A stretch of 64,000 bases of DNA from AC-32 sp963717725 (GTDB lineage: Bacteria; Actinomycetota; Thermoleophilia; Gaiellales; Gaiellaceae), in contig CAVQWS010000004.1 of NCBI GenBank assembly GCA_963717725.1, positions 186,001 to 250,000 on the forward strand. The letters run 5' to 3'. Each line of letters starts with the position of its first letter. Positions within the stretch are counted from its first letter, which is position 1. The position numbers and the translations under genes were made by a program. The notes below the pieces were generated by a model that made no database searches, was not told the origin of the DNA, and saw nothing but the letters and a program-made list of their open reading frames with translations. Of this stretch, positions 51,791-59,722 are shown in pieces.

Positions 51791-52332
51791 CGGTTCGCCT
51801 CTGCTCCCAGAACCGGAACAAGCTGCGGGAGCTCTCGGCGCTGCTGCCGGGCTGGGAGCTCGAGCTGCTGGACGCGGACGGCTATCCGCCGGAAGGCAGC
51901 GACAGCTACTACGAGAACGCTCGCGCGAAGGCGGTCTACGGGCGGTCGATCGGGCCCGCGGAGGAGTGGATGCTCGGCGAGGACTCGGGACTCGAGGTCG
52001 CGGCGCTCGGCGGGGCGCCCGGCGTGCGCTCCGCTCGTTACGGCGCCGAGGGCAGCGAGGCGATCGAGCGGCTGCTGGGTGAGCTCGACGGCATCGCGGA
52101 CCGGCGCGCCCGCTACGTCTGCGAGCTCGTGCTGATCGGGCCCGACGGGGAGGAGCGGCGTGGCTCAGGCGTGCTCGACGGCCGGATCGCCGAGCAGCCG
52201 CGAGGCTCGGAGGGGTTCGGCTACGACCCGGTCTTCCTGCCGGCCGGCGAGGACGCGACCGTGGCCGAGCTCGGCAACGACTGGAAGCGCCGCAACTCCC
52301 ACCGCGCCCGAGCCGCCGCGAACCTCCAGTGA
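51787..52332 (+). CDS. rdgB: RdgB/HAM1 non-canonical purine NTP pyrophosphatase
   Basis: Hydrolyses dITP/XTP to monophosphates. SQNRNKLRELSALLPGWELE is the first motif, EDSGLEVAALGGAPGVRSAR the second, and GSEGFGYDPVFLP the third; all are at family positions. The only start that fits the family N-terminus is CTG 51787, inside CTGA with the mgtC stop: no ATG, GTG or TTG lies in frame near it. From CTG the protein is 181 aa, a little short of typical ~195. Confidence 0.93.
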   Translation: MTVRLCSQNRNKLRELSALLPGWELELLDADGYPPEGSDSYYENARAKAVYGRSIGPAEEWMLGEDSGLEVAALGGAPGVRSARYGAEGSEAIERLLGELDGIADRRARYVCELVLIGPDGEERRGSGVLDGRIAEQPRGSEGFGYDPVFLPAGEDATVAELGNDWKRRNSHRARAAANLQ

Positions 52333-52353
52333 CAGTCACAGTGACTGTCACTG
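52327..52353. repeat. 27-bp perfect palindrome between convergent genes
   Basis: CAGTGACAGTCAC and GTGACTGTCACTG flank one central A. The left arm includes the rdgB stop codon. It lies between convergent rdgB and yihY-like genes. It may act as a bidirectional terminator, though no T-run follows, or as a protein-binding palindrome. Confidence 0.75.
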
Positions 52354-52363
52354 TTCGGCCGTT

Positions 52364-53194
52364 CTAGGCGAGCCCGGCGGCCTCTTGCTCGTCGGCGCTG
52401 GGCCGGTGGTGCTTCTCCGCGTGGCGCCAGTTCACCTCGGCCCCGAAGACGATCACGTTCGCCATCACGTACATCCAGACGAGCAGCAGAGCCGGGCCGC
52501 CGAAGGCCTTCAGTGCGAGGACGTTGTTCGAGTAGCGCACGTAGATCGGCAGCACCTGGAAGCTCGCCTCCAGCAGCACGGCTGCGACGATGGTGCCCGG
52601 CAGGACGTCCGTGAACGAGTGCTCGACGTTGGTCAGCAGGTAGTAGACCGCGAACAGGAAGACGAAGACGGCGATCGTCGAGACGGCCACCGAGAGCCCG
52701 TAGGCGACATATGAGTTGCCGGCCACCCCGGCCGCGTAGCGAGTGAGCAGGTCGAACCCGACCGAGCCTGCGAGCAACCCGAGGAAGAGCGTCACCAGCG
52801 AGACCAGCATCAGCCCAACCGCGAGCAGCTTGCCGCGCAGGAACGAGCGGTTCGGCTGCCCGTAGACGATGTTGAACGCCGACTCGAGCACGCTGAAAAG
52901 CGACAGCGACGTCCAGAGCAGCCCGACCGCGCCGAGGATCCCGAGCGCCGTAGCGTGGTTCTGGATCTCGCGCACCGTGTGGACGATGCTCGAGATCGAG
53001 CTGCCCGGGAAGGCCCGCTTCAGCTCCGTCACCAGGTAGCTCGACTCGTCCGGCCTCCCGGCCAGCGAGAGCAGCGAGATCGTCAGGAAGAGCAGCGGCA
53101 CGAACGAGAGCAGCGCGAAGTAGGCGATCATCGCCGCGAGGTGCGGGCCGCGGTCGTCGAAGAACTTTCCCAGCGGCTGGGGCAGCGACGGCAT
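52364..53194 (-). CDS. YihY/UPF0761-family membrane protein
   Basis: 276-aa protein of the YihY (formerly RNase BN-like) family with six helices: FFDDRGPHLAAMIAYFALLS at the start, LLWTSLSLFSVLESAFNIVY, and AFGGPALLLVWMYVMANVIV with the typical GAEVN end. ATG 53194 is preferred over TTG 53224; CATACT lies eight bases upstream. Function of the family is unknown. Confidence 0.9.
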   Translation of the reverse strand: MPSLPQPLGKFFDDRGPHLAAMIAYFALLSFVPLLFLTISLLSLAGRPDESSYLVTELKRAFPGSSISSIVHTVREIQNHATALGILGAVGLLWTSLSLFSVLESAFNIVYGQPNRSFLRGKLLAVGLMLVSLVTLFLGLLAGSVGFDLLTRYAAGVAGNSYVAYGLSVAVSTIAVFVFLFAVYYLLTNVEHSFTDVLPGTIVAAVLLEASFQVLPIYVRYSNNVLALKAFGGPALLLVWMYVMANVIVFGAEVNWRHAEKHHRPSADEQEAAGLA

Positions 53195-53228
53195 CAGGGC
53201 GGAGTATGTGTCTGTTAGCGTCAAGCGC

Positions 53229-53645
53229 GTGCCGCAGGCCGCCGATGCCCTCGCTCACCTGACCGAGATCTCGACCCAGGTCGAGGCCGCGGTCGTGCTC
53301 GACCGCGAGGGCAACGTGGAGGCCTCGACCGTCGAAGACGAGCGCGCCGGCCGTATCGCCCGGGCAGCGCTCGAGCTGTTCCGGCAGGCCGATGCCCAGC
53401 GCGAGCAGGAGCTCGTGCAGCTCGACGTAGCGCTCGCCGGCGGCAGTGTCTTCGTCGTACGGGACGAGGAGCGCCTGATCGCGGCGACGACCGGGCCCGG
53501 GCCGACGGCCGGGCTCGTCTTCTACGACCTGAAGAGCGCCCTGCGCAGCTTCGCCGAGCCGAAGCCGAAGCCCAAGCCGAGGACGAGGCGCGCGCCGGCG
53601 AAGCGCGCGACGACGACGCGGAAGAAGGACGATGCGAGCACGTAG
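53229..53645 (+). CDS. roadblock/LC7-like small protein with basic tail
   Basis: 138 aa. The core (TQVEAAVVLDREGNVEASTV, LVQLDVALAGGSVFVVRDEE, AATTGPGPTAGLVFYDLKSA) matches the alpha/beta fold of roadblock/LC7 proteins that partner small GTPases in actinobacteria; no GTPase is nearby. The C-terminus is a Lys/Arg/Pro tail (EPKPKPKPRTRRAPAKRA). GTG 53229 is chosen because TAGCGT ends seven bases upstream. Confidence 0.72.
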   Translation: MPQAADALAHLTEISTQVEAAVVLDREGNVEASTVEDERAGRIARAALELFRQADAQREQELVQLDVALAGGSVFVVRDEERLIAATTGPGPTAGLVFYDLKSALRSFAEPKPKPKPRTRRAPAKRATTTRKKDDAST

Positions 53646-53838
53646 GGCGCTGGCCGTCGGCGCGGCGCTCGGCTCAGCCGCCGGGGCGGTCCTGCTGCGT
53701 CGGCGCGCCGGCCGCAGCCGCGACCGGGTCGAGCTCTTCTTCGACGACGGCTCGCTCGTGACGTTCGCCCAGGGCTCGCCCGAGGCCGTGCCCCTCCTGC
53801 TTCACGCGCGCGAGCTGCTCGCGGCGGCCCGCGGCTAG
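53632..53838 (+). CDS. 68-aa hypothetical membrane-anchored protein
   Basis: Starts with a short hydrophobic segment (ALAVGAALGSAAGAVLL) and an Arg-rich stretch, then ELFFDDGSLVTFAQGSPEAV. Overlaps the roadblock-like gene by 14 bases and pyrE by one. Probably made with its partner. Function unknown. Confidence 0.7.
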   Translation: MRARRALAVGAALGSAAGAVLLRRRAGRSRDRVELFFDDGSLVTFAQGSPEAVPLLLHARELLAAARG

Positions 53839-54395
53839 TGGACCGGGCCGAGCTCGGCGCCGCGCTTGCCGACCACGCCTACCTCGAGGGCGACTTCGTG
53901 CTCCGCTCGGGCCGGCGCTCGCGCTACTACCTCGACAAGTACCGCTTCGAGACCGTGCCCGAGCTGCTCGGCCCGCTCGGCGAGCTGATCGCGGAGACGG
54001 TGCACGAGCACGAGCCGGACGCCGTGCGGCTCGCCGGCCCCGAGCTCGGCGCCGTCGCGCTGGCGGCTGCGGCCTCGCTCTCCTCCGGCCTGCCATTCCT
54101 GATCGTGCGCAAGGAGGCGAAGGAGTACGGGACCGCCAACCGGCTCGAGGGCTTCTTCGAGGCGGGCGAACGCGTCTGCCTGGTTGAGGACGTCGTCACC
54201 TCTGCCGGCGCGGCGATCGAGGCCGTCGAGGCGCTGCGCGAGGCCGGCCTCGAGGTCGGAACGGCGGTCTGTGTGGTCGACCGCGAGGAGGGCGGAGTGG
54301 ACGCTCTCGCGCGCGTCGGGGTGCGTCTGCGCGCGCTCTTCCGACCGGCCGAGCTGCTAGAACTGTCCAAAAGCGCCGCAAAACCGCATGGTTGA
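53838..54395 (+). CDS. pyrE: orotate phosphoribosyltransferase
   Basis: 185-aa PyrE making OMP from orotate and PRPP. Contains FVLRSGRRSRYYLDKYRFET, RLAGPELGAVALAAAAS, FLIVRKEAKEYGTANRLEGF with the Lys pair of the flexible loop, and PRPP motif VCLVEDVVTSAGAAIEAVEA. GTG start shares a base with the previous stop. pyrF lies two genes downstream, separated by the HU gene. Confidence 0.95.
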   Translation: MDRAELGAALADHAYLEGDFVLRSGRRSRYYLDKYRFETVPELLGPLGELIAETVHEHEPDAVRLAGPELGAVALAAAASLSSGLPFLIVRKEAKEYGTANRLEGFFEAGERVCLVEDVVTSAGAAIEAVEALREAGLEVGTAVCVVDREEGGVDALARVGVRLRALFRPAELLELSKSAAKPHG

Positions 54396-54420
54396 GCCGA
54401 AAGCTGAACCCTGCTAGGGT
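54392..54420 (+). promoter_or_regulatory. promoter of HU gene
   Basis: TTGAGC (54392-54397), 17 bases, TAGGGT (54415-54420). The leader of ~40 bases carries GAGAGGAG before the GTG start. Confidence 0.6.
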
Positions 54421-54466
54421 CTTGCGCCGTGATCCCAACTAGGCAACCGGGAAGAGAGGAGCGACT

Positions 54467-54775
54467 GTGACGAAGCAAGAGTTCGTCGACAAGGTGGCCC
54501 AGAGGGCAAACCTGTCGAGGCGCGACGCGGCCGAGGCAGTGGATGCGGTGCTCGACTCGATCACCGACACCCTGAAGAGCGGCGGCGAGGTCAACTTCAC
54601 CGGCTTCGGGAAGTTCTCGACCCAGTTCCGCAAGGAGCGCCAGGGCGTCAACCCTCGGAACCCGACCGAGAAGGTGACGATCCCTGCAGCGACCGTCCCG
54701 AAGTTCTCCGCAGGTAGCTCGCTGAAGACCGCGGTCAAGACCGGCGGCGCCGGCGGTGGTGGCGGCGGGTTCTAG
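54467..54775 (+). CDS. HU-family DNA-binding protein
   Basis: 102-aa nucleoid protein. TKQEFVDKVAQRANLSRRDA, the GGEVNFTGFGKFSTQFRKER beta arm start and GVNPRNPTEKVTIPAATVPK, with the Pro at the arm tip that bends DNA. The C-terminus is a short Gly-rich tail, not the long Lys/Ala tail of mycobacterial HupB. Good ribosome binding site and its own terminator fit high expression. Confidence 0.95.
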   Translation: MTKQEFVDKVAQRANLSRRDAAEAVDAVLDSITDTLKSGGEVNFTGFGKFSTQFRKERQGVNPRNPTEKVTIPAATVPKFSAGSSLKTAVKTGGAGGGGGGF

Positions 54776-54796
54776 CCCGAGCTCCCGAAGGTTTGC

Positions 54797-54824
54797 AGTG
54801 AGGGCCGCGAAAGCGGCCCTCACT
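54797..54824 (+). terminator. terminator after HU gene
   Basis: AGTGAGGGCCGC and GCGGCCCTCACT form a perfect 12-bp stem with a GAAA tetraloop. Confidence 0.85.
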
Positions 54825-54862
54825 CGTTCCTCGGCCGAAGCTCGCGCTAGCCTCTGAGCCTG

Positions 54863-55780
54863 GTGGGGGTCGAGCCTGCAGTCGCGACCGCGCTCTTTCC
54901 CGACCGTCTCGCCGAGGCGGTCGAGCGGAAGCGCTCGCAGCTCCTGGTCGGGCTCGACCCACGGCCCGACCTGCTGCCCGTCGAGCTCGCCGGCGACGCG
55001 CACCTCTCGCCCGACGCGGCGGCCGACGCCTGCGGCCGCTTCTGCTGCGGGATCGTGGACGCGGTCGCGCCGCACGTCGTCGGCGTGAAGCCGCAGCTGG
55101 CTTTCTTCGAGGCGCTCGGCGCGGACGGCCTGCGCGCCTTCGAGGACGTCTGTGCCTACGCGCGCTCGGCCGGCCTGGTCGTGCTCGCGGACGCGAAGCG
55201 CGGCGATATCGGCTCGACCTCGCGCGCGTACGCGACGGCCTATCTCGAGCCGCGGGGCGAGGGCCCGCCGGTTGCCGACGCGATGACGGTCAACCCGTAC
55301 CTCGGCCGCGACTCGCTCGAGCCGTTCCTCGGCGCCTGCCGGCGCCACGGCGGCGGGATCTTCTGCGTCGTCAAGACCTCCAACGAGGGCGGCGCCGACG
55401 TCCAGGACCTGAAGCTCTCCGACGGCCACCCGGTCTGGCACCACGTCGCCCGGCTCGTGCACGAGCTCGGGGAGGAGCTCGTCGGCGAGCGCGGGCTCTC
55501 GAGCGTCGGCGCGGTCGTCGGCGCGACGCACCCCCGTGCGGTCGGCGAGGCGCGCCGGCTGCTGCCGCAGGCGATCCTGCTGCTGCCGGGCGTGGGCGCC
55601 CAGGGCGCGACCCCGGCCGACCTCGCCCGTGCCTTCACGAGCGGCCCGGCCAGCGCCCTCGTCAACGCGTCGCGAAGCGTGATCTACGCCTTTCGCAACG
55701 GCCAGGAAGACTGGCGCGCGGCCGCCTCGGCCGAAGCCGCGCGGCTGCGGCGTGATGTCTGGGCCGTCTCCGGCTGGTAG
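54863..55780 (+). CDS. pyrF: orotidine 5'-phosphate decarboxylase (type 2)
   Basis: 305-aa PyrF of the longer subfamily common in actinobacteria. LLVGLDPRPDLLP, VVGVKPQLAFFEALGADGLR and the catalytic Asp-x-Lys-x2-Asp in VLADAKRGDIGSTSRAYATA are clear, with LLLPGVGAQGATPADLARAF at the phosphate site. GTG start. It releases CO2 from OMP to give UMP. Confidence 0.94.
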   Translation: MGVEPAVATALFPDRLAEAVERKRSQLLVGLDPRPDLLPVELAGDAHLSPDAAADACGRFCCGIVDAVAPHVVGVKPQLAFFEALGADGLRAFEDVCAYARSAGLVVLADAKRGDIGSTSRAYATAYLEPRGEGPPVADAMTVNPYLGRDSLEPFLGACRRHGGGIFCVVKTSNEGGADVQDLKLSDGHPVWHHVARLVHELGEELVGERGLSSVGAVVGATHPRAVGEARRLLPQAILLLPGVGAQGATPADLARAFTSGPASALVNASRSVIYAFRNGQEDWRAAASAEAARLRRDVWAVSGW

Positions 55781-55783
55781 CCG

Positions 55784-56110
55784 GTGGAGCGCGGCTGGCG
55801 ACGGCAGGCGAAGCGCTACGGCGCCCCGACCGCCTTCCTGCTCGCGGTCACGATCGCGGTCCTGCTCGTCCGCTCCGGGCTACAGAGCGACCCCGCGCCG
55901 GCGACCACCGTGGCGACGCAGACGGTCCCGACCCTGCCCGCCACGACCCCGGTCCCGGTCAAGCGCCGCCGCTTCTACCGCCTGAAGACCGGTGAGACGC
56001 TCAGCGACGTGGCGATCAAGTTCGACACGACCGTCGAGCAGCTGCTGGCGCTGAACCCCGGGATCGAGCCGACGAACTTGATCGTCGGCCAGCGCGTCCG
56101 CGTGAAATAG
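55784..56110 (+). CDS. membrane-anchored LysM protein
   Basis: 108 aa: one N-terminal transmembrane helix (APTAFLLAVTIAVLLVRSGL), a Thr/Pro-rich linker, and one LysM domain (FYRLKTGETLSDVAIKFDTT, LLALNPGIEP, LIVGQRVRVK) that should bind peptidoglycan outside the membrane. Directly precedes the D,D-carboxypeptidase gene. Confidence 0.9.
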   Translation: MERGWRRQAKRYGAPTAFLLAVTIAVLLVRSGLQSDPAPATTVATQTVPTLPATTPVPVKRRRFYRLKTGETLSDVAIKFDTTVEQLLALNPGIEPTNLIVGQRVRVK

Positions 56111-56128
56111 ACATAGACTGCCGCCCGC

Positions 56129-57244
56129 TTGAAGGGCCTTCTTTTCGCCGCCGCGGCTCTCGCGCTCGCGGCTCCCGTGCTTGCGGCCCCGCCGCAGGTA
56201 ACCGGCCGCGCATACGTGGTCGAGAACGGCACGACCGGCGAGCTGCTGGCCGCTCAGGACGCCCGCGAGCGAGTGCCGATCGCGAGCATCACCAAGCTGA
56301 TGACGGTGCTCCTGACCGTCGAGCGCACGCGGCCCTCCGACGTCGTCACCGTCAGCACCCGGGCCGCCGGCGTCGGCGAGTCGAGCGCCAACCTGCGGGC
56401 GGGCGAGCGGCTGACCGTCCGCGAGCTGCTCGAGGCAGCGCTGATCCAGAGCGCGAACGACGCCGCCGACGCGCTCGCCGACTACGTGGGCAAGGGAAGC
56501 GAGGAGCACTTCGTCGCGCTGATGAACCAGCGTGCGCGGCAGCTCGGCCTGCGCGACACGCACTACGTCCGGCCCGACGGCCTCGACGCGACCGGGCACG
56601 TCTCCAGCGCCCGCGACGTGACGCTGCTCGCCCGGATCCTGATGCACCGGCCCCTCGTGCGGCAGATCGTCCGCCAGCAGGCGGCGACGATCGCGGGCGG
56701 GCGCACGCTGCACACCTGGAACGACCTGCTCTCGAGCTACCCCGGCATCTTCGGCGTCAAGACCGGCCACACCTCGGCTGCCGGCTGGAACGAGGTCGCG
56801 GCGGCGCGCCGGGGCCCGGTGACGGTCTACGCGACGCTGCTCGGCAGCCCGGACCGCGGCGAGCGGAACGCCGACCTGGCGAAGCTGCTCGACTGGGGCT
56901 TCTCGCGCTACCGCGCGGCGAGAGTCGTCACGAAAGGCCACGTCTACGCGCGGGCCGTCGTCGGCTACGGGCACGAGCCGGTCGCGCTGGTCGCCGCCGC
57001 CTCGCTGAGGCCGTCGCTGCGGGTCGACTTCCCGCTCGTCCGGCGGGTCGTCGCGATGAACACGGCCGAGCTGCCCGTGTCCCGGGGACAGTCCCTCGGC
57101 CAGGTCCGCGTGTACCAGCGCGGCGAGCTCGTCGGCGTCGTGCCGCTCGTCGCCTCGCGCGCCGTCTCGCGTCCCGGCATGGCTGGCCGCGTCGGCTGGT
57201 ACGCGACACGTACCCTGCACCACATGACGGGGTGGTTCTCCTGA
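56129..57244 (+). CDS. D-alanyl-D-alanine carboxypeptidase (S11, DacA-like)
   Basis: 371-aa penicillin-binding protein trimming pentapeptide stems. A signal peptide (LLFAAAALALAAPVLA) precedes the catalytic domain with all three motifs: SxxK in VPIASITKLMTVLL, SxN in IQSANDAADALADYV and KTG in GVKTGHTSAAGWNE. A C-terminal beta domain follows, but without an obvious amphipathic anchor helix. TTG start nine bases after TAGACT. Overlaps the phosphofructokinase gene. Confidence 0.93.
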   Translation: MKGLLFAAAALALAAPVLAAPPQVTGRAYVVENGTTGELLAAQDARERVPIASITKLMTVLLTVERTRPSDVVTVSTRAAGVGESSANLRAGERLTVRELLEAALIQSANDAADALADYVGKGSEEHFVALMNQRARQLGLRDTHYVRPDGLDATGHVSSARDVTLLARILMHRPLVRQIVRQQAATIAGGRTLHTWNDLLSSYPGIFGVKTGHTSAAGWNEVAAARRGPVTVYATLLGSPDRGERNADLAKLLDWGFSRYRAARVVTKGHVYARAVVGYGHEPVALVAAASLRPSLRVDFPLVRRVVAMNTAELPVSRGQSLGQVRVYQRGELVGVVPLVASRAVSRPGMAGRVGWYATRTLHHMTGWFS

Positions 57245-58194
57245 TCGTCACGGTGACCATGAACGCGGCGATCGACCGCACGCTGACCGTCCCGAACTTC
57301 CAGCGCGGCCAGCGCCACCGCGCCAGCGCCGGGCTCACCCTCGCCGGCGGCAAGGGCATCAACATCGCGCGGGCGCTCAAGCGGCTGGGCGTGCCCGTGG
57401 TCGCCACCGGGCTCGCCGGCGGCCGTACCGGCACCCGCATCGTCGAGGAGCTGACGGCCGAGGCGATCCTGAACGACTTCGTCCGGATCGACGACGAATC
57501 GCGTACCTCGACTGCGATCGTCGACCCGACCGGCGGCAGCTACACCGAGGTCAACGAGTGGGGCCCGCACGTCTCGCCCGAGGAGCTCGAGATGCTGCTC
57601 GAGAAGCTCGTCTACCTCTCACAGGGCGCCGCCTACGTCGTCTTCTCGGGCTCGCTTCCGCGCGGGATCGACGACGGCTTCTACGCCGAGGCCGTGCGCG
57701 AGCTCAACCGCCGTGGCGCGCAGACCGTGCTCGACTCCGAGGGCGAGCCGCTGCGCCTGGGCGTGCAGGCCGAGCCGCTGCTCGTCTCGCCGAACGAGCG
57801 CGAGGCCGAGGCGCTCGTCGGCCAGGAGTTCAACGACGACGACGACTTTCTCACCGGCCTGGAGACGATCGCCGAGCTCGGCGCGCGGAACGTGCTGATC
57901 ACCCGCGAGTCCGGCTGCTGGGCCCTGCTGCGCAGCGAGCGGCAGACGAACCGCTACCGCGCGGTCGCGCCGCTGGTCGACCCAGTCTCGGCGGTCGGTT
58001 CCGGCGACGTCCTGCTTGCCGCCTTCGTCGCGGCGCGGCTCGACGGCCGCTCCGACGAGGAGGCGCTGCGCGCCGCAGTGGCCGCCGGGGCCGCCGCGAC
58101 GCTCGAGATCGGCGCGGGCAGGTTCGAGCCACGCGAGGCCGGCCGCCTGATCAGCTCGGTCGAAGTGGCTCAGCTCGAGCCCGTCGGCAGCTAA
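57241..58194 (+). CDS. 1-phosphofructokinase family sugar kinase
   Basis: PfkB-family kinase of the FruK/LacC type. TVTMNAAIDRTLTVPNFQRG is the opening, LAGGKGINIARALKRLGVPV the ADP-forming kinase motif 1, and VDPVSAVGSGDVLLAAFVAA motif 2 with catalytic Asp. The start fits best at CTG 57241 in CTGA, giving the family N-terminus (M)IVTVTMNAAID; GTG 57232 is a standard alternative with three extra residues. No fructose PTS genes are near, so substrate (fructose-1-P, tagatose-6-P) is open. Confidence 0.88.
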   Translation: MIVTVTMNAAIDRTLTVPNFQRGQRHRASAGLTLAGGKGINIARALKRLGVPVVATGLAGGRTGTRIVEELTAEAILNDFVRIDDESRTSTAIVDPTGGSYTEVNEWGPHVSPEELEMLLEKLVYLSQGAAYVVFSGSLPRGIDDGFYAEAVRELNRRGAQTVLDSEGEPLRLGVQAEPLLVSPNEREAEALVGQEFNDDDDFLTGLETIAELGARNVLITRESGCWALLRSERQTNRYRAVAPLVDPVSAVGSGDVLLAAFVAARLDGRSDEEALRAAVAAGAAATLEIGAGRFEPREAGRLISSVEVAQLEPVGS

Positions 58195-58229
58195 AGCCGC
58201 TTCGAGCCGCGGCCGATACCTGCCGGGCG

Positions 58230-59711
58230 ATGAATCGTCAGCGCCTGCCTGTGGTGCTGTCTGCGGCCGCTCTGGTTGTCGCAGTCCTCACCGCCACTCC
58301 GAACGGGATCGCCGGAAGCGCGGTCCGCGTCGCGCTGTTCGCGAAGAACGCCGCCAAGGTCAGCGGGATCGCCGCCTCGAAGAAGCCAAAGGCCGGCAAG
58401 CTGCTCCCGCTGGGCAAGAACGGCAAGTTCCCCGCCTCGGTGCTCCCGGTCAAGGTGCAGGGCCCGATGGGCCCCGCCGGCCCCGAGGGCGCGCGTGGCC
58501 CGGCCGGATCCGTCGGCCCGCAGGGCGCGCAGGGGATCCAGGGCCTCAGAGGCTTCAAGGGCGTGACCGGCCCCGCCGGCCCGCAGGGGACGACCGGCGT
58601 GCAGGGCCTCGTCGGCCCGCCCGGCGGCTTCGGCCTGCTGAACCTCGGCCGCGCGACCGTCTCGAGGGTGAGCCTCGACGCGGGCGGCGCGCACTCCTCC
58701 AGCAGCGCCGGCCCCGACGGCTTCCCGCTCGTCGCGGTCTTCGACGACTCGTCGAAGAGCCTCGTGGTCGTGCACTGCAACGACGCGGCCTGCTCGACCA
58801 AGAGCAGCTCCACCGTCGACGCCTCGGCCGCCGACGTCGGCCGCTACCCGTCGCTCACGATCGGCTCGGACGGGCTCGGCCTGGTCAGCTACGTGGACGC
58901 GACCAACGGCAACTTCAAGGCCGCCCACTGCGCGAACCCCGCGTGCACCGCCTCCACGACAGCGCCGGTCGTCTCGAGCGGAACCGTCGTCCAGGACTAC
59001 ACCTCGGCCACGGTCGGGCTCGACGGCTTCGGCCTGATCGCGTACGTCGACAACGGCCAGCTCCGCGTGGCGCACTGCTCGAACCTCGCCTGCTCGGCCG
59101 CGACCTCGAACCCGATCGACTCGACCACGACCGCCTACGCCTCGCTGGCGACCGGCGCCGACGGCTTGCCGCTGGTCAGCTACTTCGACAGTGCGAACGC
59201 CGACCTCAAGGTCGCCCACTGCGCCGACGCGTTCTGTGCAAGCGTCAACGCCACAACCCTCGACAGCACGGGCACCGTCGGTCTCTACACCTCGCTGACG
59301 GTCGGCTCCGACGGGCTCGGCCTGATCAGCTACCGCAGCGTCAGCGGAGGCCTGGACGTCGCCCACTGCTCCAACCTCGCCTGCTCGACGGCGACGACGC
59401 AGTCGGTCGACGCCGGAATCAAGGGCGAGTACTCGTCGATCACGCTCGGCGTCGACGGCCTCGGCGTGATCAGCTACTACGACGGCGCCGGCGGGACGCA
59501 GGACCTGAAGGTCGCCCACTGCGCCGACGTGCTCTGCGACGTGGCCACCTCGGTCGCGGTCGACACGCCCGGCCAGGTCGGCTGGAGCACGTCGATCACC
59601 GTCGGCGCGGACGGCCTGCCGTTCGTCAGCTACCGCGACGTCGGCGGCGGCCAGGTGAAGGGCCTGCACTGCCCAAACGTCTTCTGCGTTCCCTACCTTC
59701 GCCGTCGCTAA
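58230..59711 (+). CDS. exported collagen-like stalk plus beta-propeller-type repeat protein
   Basis: 493 aa. Signal peptide/anchor (LPVVLSAAALVVAVLTATPN), then ~19 uninterrupted Gly-X-Y triplets from GPMGPAGPEGARGPAGSVGP near residue 80. A head of about eight ~45-residue repeats follows, each with a phrase like VAHCSNLACSAAT and VGSDGLGLISY. The two Cys spaced by four residues in every repeat (HC....C) could form disulfides. The architecture resembles trimeric collagen-stalk surface proteins with a globular head. ATG chosen as the first start before the signal. Binding partner unknown. Confidence 0.82.
   Translation: MNRQRLPVVLSAAALVVAVLTATPNGIAGSAVRVALFAKNAAKVSGIAASKKPKAGKLLPLGKNGKFPASVLPVKVQGPMGPAGPEGARGPAGSVGPQGAQGIQGLRGFKGVTGPAGPQGTTGVQGLVGPPGGFGLLNLGRATVSRVSLDAGGAHSSSSAGPDGFPLVAVFDDSSKSLVVVHCNDAACSTKSSSTVDASAADVGRYPSLTIGSDGLGLVSYVDATNGNFKAAHCANPACTASTTAPVVSSGTVVQDYTSATVGLDGFGLIAYVDNGQLRVAHCSNLACSAATSNPIDSTTTAYASLATGADGLPLVSYFDSANADLKVAHCADAFCASVNATTLDSTGTVGLYTSLTVGSDGLGLISYRSVSGGLDVAHCSNLACSTATTQSVDAGIKGEYSSITLGVDGLGVISYYDGAGGTQDLKVAHCADVLCDVATSVAVDTPGQVGWSTSITVGADGLPFVSYRDVGGGQVKGLHCPNVFCVPYLRRR
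58464..58629 (+). repeat. Gly-X-Y collagen-like coding repeat
   Basis: In-frame GGC/GGN-N3-N3 triplets encoding the collagen-like stalk of the surface protein. Imperfect at DNA level, so not a simple tandem repeat. Confidence 0.8.
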
Positions 59712-59722
59712 GGGTCGTCTGA

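Noticed and set aside
50966..52351. Minus-strand frame starting with a repeated Thr-Val run (MTVTVTVTGG)
   Set aside because: The start is just the translation of the 27-bp palindrome; the rest is an antisense shadow of mgtC and rdgB.
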